This document shows positions 26,301 through 35,300 of a stretch of 60,000 nucleotides of DNA, piece by piece. The notes beneath the pieces were generated by a model, which saw nothing but the letters and a program-made list of their open reading frames with translations, was not told the DNA's origin and did no database searches. The position numbers and the translations under genes were made by a program. The first letter of the stretch is position 1. Every line of letters begins with the position of its first letter. Source of the DNA: Phoronis australis (lineage: Eukaryota; Phoronida; Phoronidae); contig NMRA01000010.1 of assembly GCA_002633005.1 (NCBI GenBank), forward strand, positions 925,252 through 985,251, read 5' to 3'.

Positions 26301-29300
26301 TATAGACATAGAACACTGCCGTATGCCGTAAGTAACATCTGACATTACTAGAGTACTACAACGTGTTACGTAACTCCTCCAGTTTGTTGAATAGTACGAC
26401 ACATCAGTGGTACGTGATCAAGCTTCTCTGATTACTAATCCGATACATAATTTAAACTTTTCGTGGTTTAAGTGGCACGTGACTGTCTAATACATGTATC
26501 ATCTGGACCCAAGTTTGATTTGCATGCATATCAATAGGTCGTATTTTACTATTGTTGGAAGTTCATAAAATGCATGCTTACCACTTTTACTAATTCCATA
26601 CCCGCTTTGAATAATTCATTCCAGATTCACGCTTTCTACGCAAAATGTGGTCGCGCATCCTGCAACTGCGGCGTTGCTGTCATGTCCGGCGATGACGTCA
26701 TATTATTCGACAGGTGCAAGAGTTCTAAAGGACACCACAAACACAAGCGTGGAAAGAAGTACAAGAAGTACCCCGTGTTAACACAGATGTTCCTCAATGG
26801 CCAGTTGACAGACGGAACTAGGGTGTTTCAGAGTGGCGGCAATAAATACACGGTTAGTGACCGACTCGGAAAGTATAAAGTTAATGTCTGAAAAGCATAT
26901 TTAGTCTATAACCTGGCTCATTTTGAAGCCTGAGAGTCAAAGCCTGTAAAAGAAAAAGAAAGAACGCCCTCCCCGAAGATTTCTATCAAAGCCCTCATTT
27001 TTTGAAGTGACGCAGAACCACGCGAGATAATTTTCAAACGAAGGTACACGTCAACTCAGACACAATCCCTCCCTTGATGACCCTATATGCCTCAAAAAGG
27101 TCACCGGCCCACATCAGCACAGCCAATGATCAATACCGTCATTGCCTCACTGAAGATGGTTTAAGTTGTGGAATAAAAATCCCTATCAGTTATGTCTTGT
27201 TCTTGGAAAACACATCAGTTTTCAAAAAATAATAAAATGCAGACCAAACCCAAGTATGAATTTTCGCTCAATGTATATTTGTATATTTTTGCTGGAAGTA
27301 ATTGAAAAGCATAAATTCTGAGCTATTTACTTTTTGAGCACTTCTACGAATCAATGGGCGCATTTGGTGAATGGTTAGCATCCCCCTTATCACCGACCAA
27401 ACTTTCACCTTCGAACGATACCCTATTCTTAGAAAATACTTCAGCGGAACTTCAACTAAAGTAAGTTTTTAAGTTACACGTCACGCCTTTGTAAAGCGGC
27501 AACAAGATGTCTGTTTCATGTTTTTTCACAAGACAGAAAAAATTGGTGTTAGGCTTTCACTTCACAATAACTGGATACATTTTTAGCCAAGTTGCTGTGA
27601 ACAAATTGCAGTCAAAAATATTTCATAATTCTGGTTCTTGATACATCAAACATTTGGTCCTACGATCTACACTTTCATTTGCGAAAAATAACTAAAGCCC
27701 ACTCGAGCAAATGTACAAAGTCTCTGAGAGCTAGTATACATATAATTCCTAAATACTGAGAGAATTTCTGTAAATTATTCAAAGATTGTGATGTGCTCCT
27801 AAAACTCAAGTTATCATTTTCAGCAATTGTGAAGGTGTAGCGTTAGACAAGTTTTTGTCTTAAGTCTTGAGTCGCTTTCACTAAACCACAGACTATTATA
27901 GCAAATAAAACGCCAACTCATAAAATCTGTGATCGTAAGCCCGGAAGTCAATATTCACTAGCAGCGCCTAGTGTATTTCGCGGCTACATTTCTCGGAAAT
28001 AAGTCATTTGCCTATTGACTGAAAAGTGGCGCCCTATCTGTGAAGTCCGTATGAAAATACCGAAGTTGCTACTCTTTCGTCTGTGCTTTATGATAACACA
28101 GATCCCATGGCCGTAGACGCAAGAATATCGGGAAGGAAATTAAAATTACCACGACTGCTTTGCTTGTAACACAAGGCTACATTTCGAGAGGTCTTGCTTC
28201 ATCTCGCGATCTCGCGAACTTTTCGAAATGCACACCTGGTGTGTAGAGCCGAGAATCTCGTCAAAACGCCTGTCTCGGGCACGATTAAAAATCTCGTCAG
28301 ATCTCACCTTAACTTTATCACCCTTTCTATGTTTCTGGTTAACGTAATGCCTTAAAAGTACATGCTAACTATTGTCTTATAGAAATGGATCTTCTTCAGG
28401 TTGTGCTTCCAACTGGCGGCAGTCTACAAGTGATACTGAGTGGCAATGATTGGATTAATCTGTACTTCACTCCTGCTCTGTCTGACTTTGGACAAGTTGA
28501 AGGTACGCAGCATTTTATGGAACTCGAGCTTGGCATATTTCTTTTTATTCGTTTTATGTTATTTCCCTTCTCTTATTCTTGTTCCAGTTCTTCTAATTCT
28601 TCCTGCTCCTCCTTCTCCATTTTCTTCCACTTGGCCTTCTTCTTCTTCTTCTTTTGTACTTCTACTACTATTACTACTACTTCTACCCCCTTTTGCTCTT
28701 CTTTTACTTCTTCTATTTGTTGTAGTTCTTTTGTTTCCCATTCTCCCTTTTCTTCATCTTCAATCTTCGTCTCTTTCTTTACTCTATAATTTTTCTAATT
28801 TTACTCTTCGAAGTTTTTTCCTGCTGGAAACATTTCTAATGATGGTATAAAGCGTTTAATTTCAACACATTGTGCTGATCATTAACATGAACTGGTGTTG
28901 GTTGACTTGTCGCTGGATAAAGTGTTTATCAAGGTTCTTTGCACTTTTTCGCCCGCATACACGAATACATTGCAGCGGTTTTTGAATTTTGGTAGCGATC
29001 ATGAACGAACATGGTATTAACAAATTATTAATAAATAATGTCTGACAAAAATATAGTTTCAGTAATTGGTGTAATGCTTCAATTTACTGATGGTTTGATT
29101 GATTGCACTGTGCTTTTCCTAAGGACTATGCGGTAACTACAATGGAAACGCAGGGGATGACATTCAGGACAGAAAGCGCGTAGTTTTTAAGAGATTGTTG
29201 AGGACAAGGCGGCCGGATAGTTTCTCTAAAACATGGAGGTAAAGTGATTCTGTGCATTAAAACTTGTTTGGTTTAGTTTTCAATACAGATTTTTCAGTTG

Positions 29301-32300
29301 TTTACATTGTCCAATGATGGAAGTTTGATAACTTTTATCTTCTACCTTTAAACGGTTCAGCAAATAGATGTCTTATGCATGTTAAATGAGTCTGAAAATA
29401 TTAAGTGGAACCAAAGAACATTACCTTGATGAGGTAAGTGTACAGCCGTTTCGTCCATATTTCACGGACTTGATTCTCCACCGGGTGTGCACTCTGTTGT
29501 CGTTGAATGAAACAATAAAAACACTTCCGGGGATTTTTCCCTATCCGGGGTAAATCCCGTAACAAATCTGAATACGTTGGGCGTAGATCAAGTCCAGGAT
29601 ATCTGTTCAGACGTAGTCTGTCGGCTTGAATTTCCGTAGGTTTGCGTTCCTTAAACTATCGCTTCTTTTCGTTACACCAGGGCAAAATCGTCGGAGAGCA
29701 TATACAGCGGCGTGAGCAAAAAAACACCAGGACGTGGCTCCATCTATTGCAAATGTATGGACAACAGAGCTGTTTGTGGTTACAACCTTGACATTGAAAC
29801 TTGCGGCTTGGTTACCTCAGGTAATATTGTCAACTAATATTGAGCAAAATATGATATGAACGTGCATGTATTCGTATCACTTGTTATCGTGTTTTCGGGA
29901 ATCAGTATTTGACACATTTTTGTATACTAATCAAACAACTAATATTCTTTGAAAACACAATTTGCATAACTCTTATACCCAGAATTTATACCATCGCATC
30001 CCACTGAAATTGAAGACAAAATATTATTAATGCACGTTTCTGACGTAAACCTGTAGAAAATCCAGTTTTCTACTACATATTTTTATTTATTTCCTGTTTA
30101 TGATGAACGCAGAAAATTGCGTTATAACGTTTTATTTTTCTGGGTAGGGTTCAACAGCTGTCTCTCGGCGAAGTTGTTCAAACATGATATTTAGATTTAT
30201 GAACCTTTAAAAAGAATTTGAATTACTTCTGCAAACTCGCATTTTAATCAGACTTGCCATGTTTTGTAATCATATCACAGATTAGTGATCATGCTGCATT
30301 CAAAATTAATTAAATTCTTCCTTTATGCAATGAAACTACAAAAATGCGAAGTTCAACAGAAAGTAGGTCTAACTAAAATATCTTAATGGCCAAATTACGC
30401 CCAGTCCACGCATTAATAGGACTTGGACACAGCCCTAGACCTACCGGAGCTAACTGCTTGCCAAGAACAAGATGAGTGTGTACCTGAGGTATGAACCTGA
30501 GTTTTTCAATCAAAATATTTCCTTATAAGATTAGAAAAGCCTAAACAGTGCTATCGACTTGACATACTATACTCGTGGAGTCCCACTAGTTGTGACCTAC
30601 ATTTCATTTGGCGGAATTTGGCACACGGCAGAATAAAAATATCGGTGAATCTTCACTGATTTTGTTCGAAACATCCTGAAAACTATGACATTGTACAGAT
30701 AATTCGACTTTGAGGTACATGCCCAGCTTTCCATGAAACTTTCGCATGAGTGAACTTGTCATTTGTCAGGTGAAGGTTCTTCAGATTTTCACTGGCTCCG
30801 AAATACTTTTCCTGGATCAGTTATTTTTTCATCGTCCCCTTTACAAATTCCCACATCACGAGCGTGCGATTCTCTGCTAAAAAGCATCGCCTGTTGCATT
30901 TGTCGAAGCGTTTTCGGATATTGCAAAAAGCACTCAAAGATTCCACCAGGAACGTCATTTAGCAACAGTGTATTTGCCTCTGACATATTGTTTGTTTGTC
31001 GAATGTCACGGGACATTTTTCAAAGGGGCGGAGCTTGTGATAGGTCAATTCAGACTTATTAAACTAGAGTGAGGACTACCTAAGGTTACTAAAATTACTG
31101 ACACGCTCATGCCTGTCCAACTACTGTAAGTGTACGCTGTAAGCATATCATGTCATAAGTGACCGTTGATGGTCTCATGTAATGCGTGGAATCATTCAAG
31201 TAAAACTAAAAGAAGACGAAAAGATATCACATTAGAGCAACCTATTTAAGGCCTTTGCAAATACATGCAGAAGTGAGCGTGAACTCCAGCAAAGCACGAA
31301 TCTATCTGTGTTTTTGCTTGCATGTTACTGTAATGACAAGGGGGTTGTCTCCCGTATCCATGAAAATAGTGTCGGATTTAGGGGGAGGGGAGCAAGAGGG
31401 TCATAGCCCCCCTAAAACTCCCCCATATTCCATGTAGCAGTTCGGGGTTGCGAATGTCTGACGGACAAAATCCTTGCCAATACACTGCCCTGGTCCCCCT
31501 TAACTCAAAATCCTGGATCTGCCCCTAGAAACCCTGACTAAATCATAGAATCTACTCACATTTTATATGGCCTGTATTTTTGTATCCTTCATTGAAAACT
31601 AGAGTAGACAGCGAGACACATTACCATATACAAATGTATTCCTGGAGCACCTACAACCACTCACCTGTTTCGCTTCTAATAGGGAAAGACATAACCAGTG
31701 TCCTGATCAAGCAGTCGAAGCAGTCGTACAAAGGACCACGAGGTCGAGACCGCACGAGCGGAAGCAAAAGCAAAAAGAGTAAGAAGAGCAAGCGTGCAGT
31801 AGGTGACGAAGAGGTGGACGATACGGTGCCAGTGTTTGAATACAACGAGGACTTCGAGCCAATGCCTGAGGTACTCAGAGACAAAGGATACGCTTTATCC
31901 TATAGACATTGCGTGGGCATGTGACTTTTGATAGAGACCATTAAACTGGTCTCAAATGATATGTGACGCAGTTTCTGGGTGTGCATACGGCTGGCAGGTC
32001 TTTTCATCCCTCTATGACAATCCAACTTGTAGACTTTGGTCAGTTCTTTCCAAGACACGAAAACCTCAAACCTACAAATTGACTATAGCATGGACAATTT
32101 GAGACCAATTTCATAGCTGTAAGTGGTGTCCACCAAACGTTTCTGACGGAAGACATGTTTGTTTTCAAGAAACTGAAGTTCAGATATGCCTACTTCCTTA
32201 AATTGTGGTCAGTACGGACGTCCTTGGGCATATACATAATATTAAACACGATGTTCTGCACGTTAACCTTCGTGCCTAAGCTCTTCTAAGCGCCGACATC

Positions 32301-35300
32301 CCTGCGTTTTTTATAAATAATCGTAAGATTTTGTGACATGCTCTTTCCTTTTATTTTTTAAAATACAGCTGGAAGTTTTAATTTCCTTGTATGAACTTGC
32401 TTTATATAAAGGCACTTAGGCGGACCGAGGAAGTGGCTGGGTACCTAGACCACCTCCGTCAAAACAACTGCATGCCGCTTGTACATTTCCTTAAAAAATT
32501 ATTAAATTATTCTCTGCACTCCGTCCTTCTTGCAACATCCTTGAGCTGTCGGTATTGTATTGCATCGCATCAGATTCACTGATGACTGTAATTTATTATT
32601 TCAACTTAATATCCCTTATAGAATGCTACCTGGCCCAGCGATTGGATTATGACCGAAGCAGAGGCCAACGCCCACTGTCGAGACAAAATTGAAAAGTCCA
32701 AAGCTGCAGAGAAATGTGGCAAAATTGTAGGCAACGTGTCTGAGGAAGTGGCTGATTGCGTTAAAGATATCAAGGTGAGTCGTTACATCTTTTGGTTCTT
32801 CTATAGTTGGCAATTGGTTTAAACATTTAAAATGTTTTGCCAATGAACGTTGTAATTATCTTTTTGAGTGTTTTATCGCAGACTAGCAATGAAACGTCGT
32901 ATACGGAGTCATCCTTGAATGCTGTAAAAGAGACATGTGTTAACACACTGAATAAAGACACGACTCTGTGGAAGAACGACTCAGATGGTGGTGCGCTGCC
33001 CCCTGTTGACATTGTCGATGTTCTGTGCTTGGACGACTGCAACAACAACGGAGACTGCATTAACGGTCAGTGAATGCCTATGTTGAAAAATTTATGCCAA
33101 CATATACCACGCAACGGTCGCTTGTCTGTCCTTGAATTTAAATGAAATTGCCATTGAACTTCTTTTTGATGAACGAAAACAGTATGTACTTTAAAGATAC
33201 TTAGTCTCATTAAATTATGAATGTGCAAATGAAATTCTAGTTTATATACAACCCCGGGTCTTCCGGTGGGTCGGAAACCATCTGAGAACCAGTTATCAAT
33301 ACAATTTCGCGAAAATCTCTTTTTTCGAGACTATTTTTGTGTAAATGAATATATTCATACTTGGTAACATGTCATTGTTACCCTAATGAAACAAGGCACA
33401 GCGTTTATTATTTGTTCATTTCATTATCAAAATAACGATTGCGTAATATTTGGAATTACCAGGTGTCTCTATGTGGTAACACTGGTTTTCAAATGCATCG
33501 GTGGTGGTGTTTTCTTTTAAACCGCAATTTATTTACAAATTGTTTCTTTCCATGTTTATACTTGTACACACAGTTCTCCAGGAAGTCACAAGGTGGCACT
33601 TGCTACATGTTTAAATATTCACGGTTTTAATGAAACAGCTTCTTAAGCATGCACTTTCGTCCTCTGTGTCAACGTGAAACTGAAAATCGAGCTAATTGCA
33701 TGGAATATTCCTAGTTATGATAGCACCGCATTGTTTTCAACAAACATTTGAAAGTTAACATTGACTTTCAACTAAATTGAAGAGGACATAGCCAGTTCTT
33801 TTATTTTCTGGCCATTGGCCATGTGCACTGCCAACCTAAAACTCGGGGGCTCGAATTTTTGAGAATGTAGACCTTTTACTAAGATTAACGGGTTACCTGT
33901 ACGTTCCTAGCATTCGAGACCTCCGAGCTCCCCCGGGTGCGCGCATGCATTGGCTATGGATGGTTTTCATGGAAATACCACTAGTGTAGGCTTTTCGTGG
34001 TTTGTCGACTAAGATACCTATTTTTTATTTAGATTGCTGTACATATAATCAGAAGGAAATGCACTTCTGAGCAGTAAGATTAGATCCAAATGAAATATCG
34101 CATCCTGCATACGTTTCCTCGTGGTCTTAGGTACATGTCAGTGCAGGGAACCCTGGACAGGAGGCACGTGCAGCGTTAACTCAACAGCGCCACCTACGGT
34201 TGTGAGTGGAGGTTTATGTGATATCGTGACAGAAAACTGCGAGTTGAAGGCAGTTCTTGGCGACGACTTCGTGCCGTCTGGTAACTTATCCTGCCACATG
34301 AAGCGAACAGAGGTATGTATTGTACCGATATTACCATTGATATTTACAGAGGTATGTATTGTACCGATATTACCATTGATATTTACAGAGGTATGTATTG
34401 TACCGATATTACCATTGATATTTACAGAGGTATGTATTGTACCGATATTACCATTGATATTTCCAAAGGTTGAGGATGAGAGGGAAGGAGGGGAGGGAGT
34501 GAGTGGATTTTCAAAAGTGGAGTAATACATCCTTTGGGTGTAAAGTAAACCTTTGTTTCAAATACATAATAGATGATTACAAACATTTTTAAGTCTGGTA
34601 TGCATGCTATCTGTTGATCACATCGCGTGACCTAACAGGGGGCGCGCAAACCAGACATAAAATGTTTGCAATTTCTACCCCATGCCTATTTTAAGATTTA
34701 ATTAATGAGTTATAAAGTAGAGGATACTGTTTACTTTGTACGTTGTGGTCGACTCTTTGCATTGTTAATAAATATTGTTTGCCGCGGTCTCATACTCTGA
34801 TAGGAGCATGTCAAACTCGTTTGCATTCAACGGCAGTGATGTACATGTCTGTAACTTTGTAAAATAAGTACCCAAATTCATAGTTAATGTATTAAATCAC
34901 TCAATAATGTATACTGTAAGCCAGGAGAAAGACGCTTTCAAGAATGGTGCCGAAATGAAATAAGAACAGAATATAAATGGAGCAAAATATATTTGGCAGA
35001 TCAAGGGAATAGAGAAGATCACAGTCCAACCTGGTGTTGTCATGTACACAGCGGAGTTCGTGGGCTTCAGTCAAGTCAACTGTCCCGTGCCCTCGGTAGA
35101 TAATGACTTGCCGAGGGCTTACAGCGTGGGTGTCAGCAACGACGGTCTGGTCGTGAGCGAGGATACGGTTGTTGTATTAACCTACAACTCGGAGTGTTTC
35201 GAGTGTAACGTTGACGACCCATTGCCCACGTGTACACGTCTGGTGAGTACGGTTGTTAGGCACAACATGGGATTAGGGGTTACCTTTACTAAATGCAACT

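Noticed and set aside
27359-27430. tRNA-like stretch (GGTGAATGGTTAGCATCC)
   Set aside because: The A-box resemblance is fair but the B box is poor and no cloverleaf arms pair.
28385-28399. Acceptor TTATAG at 28377-28382 as start of VWD exon 21
   Set aside because: In phase 0 it gives an early TGA; the CTTCTTCAG acceptor ending at 28399 keeps the frame and the VWD consensus (VVLPTGGSLQV).
28385-28850. Ser/Phe- and Leu-rich ORFs
   Set aside because: They arise from the pyrimidine-rich simple repeat after exon 21 and are not protein-coding.
30433-30489. Micro-exon candidate (ALDLPELTACQEQDECVPE) in intron 23
   Set aside because: It is open and has AG/GT borders, but entry phase 1 with exit phase 0 would break the frame into exon 24, which needs phase 1. 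Exons 23 and 24 join in phase without it.
30789-31016. Minus-strand 75-codon open frame in intron 23
   Set aside because: No recognised family, no splice context, and the complementary strand is also open; more likely chance or an old repeat.
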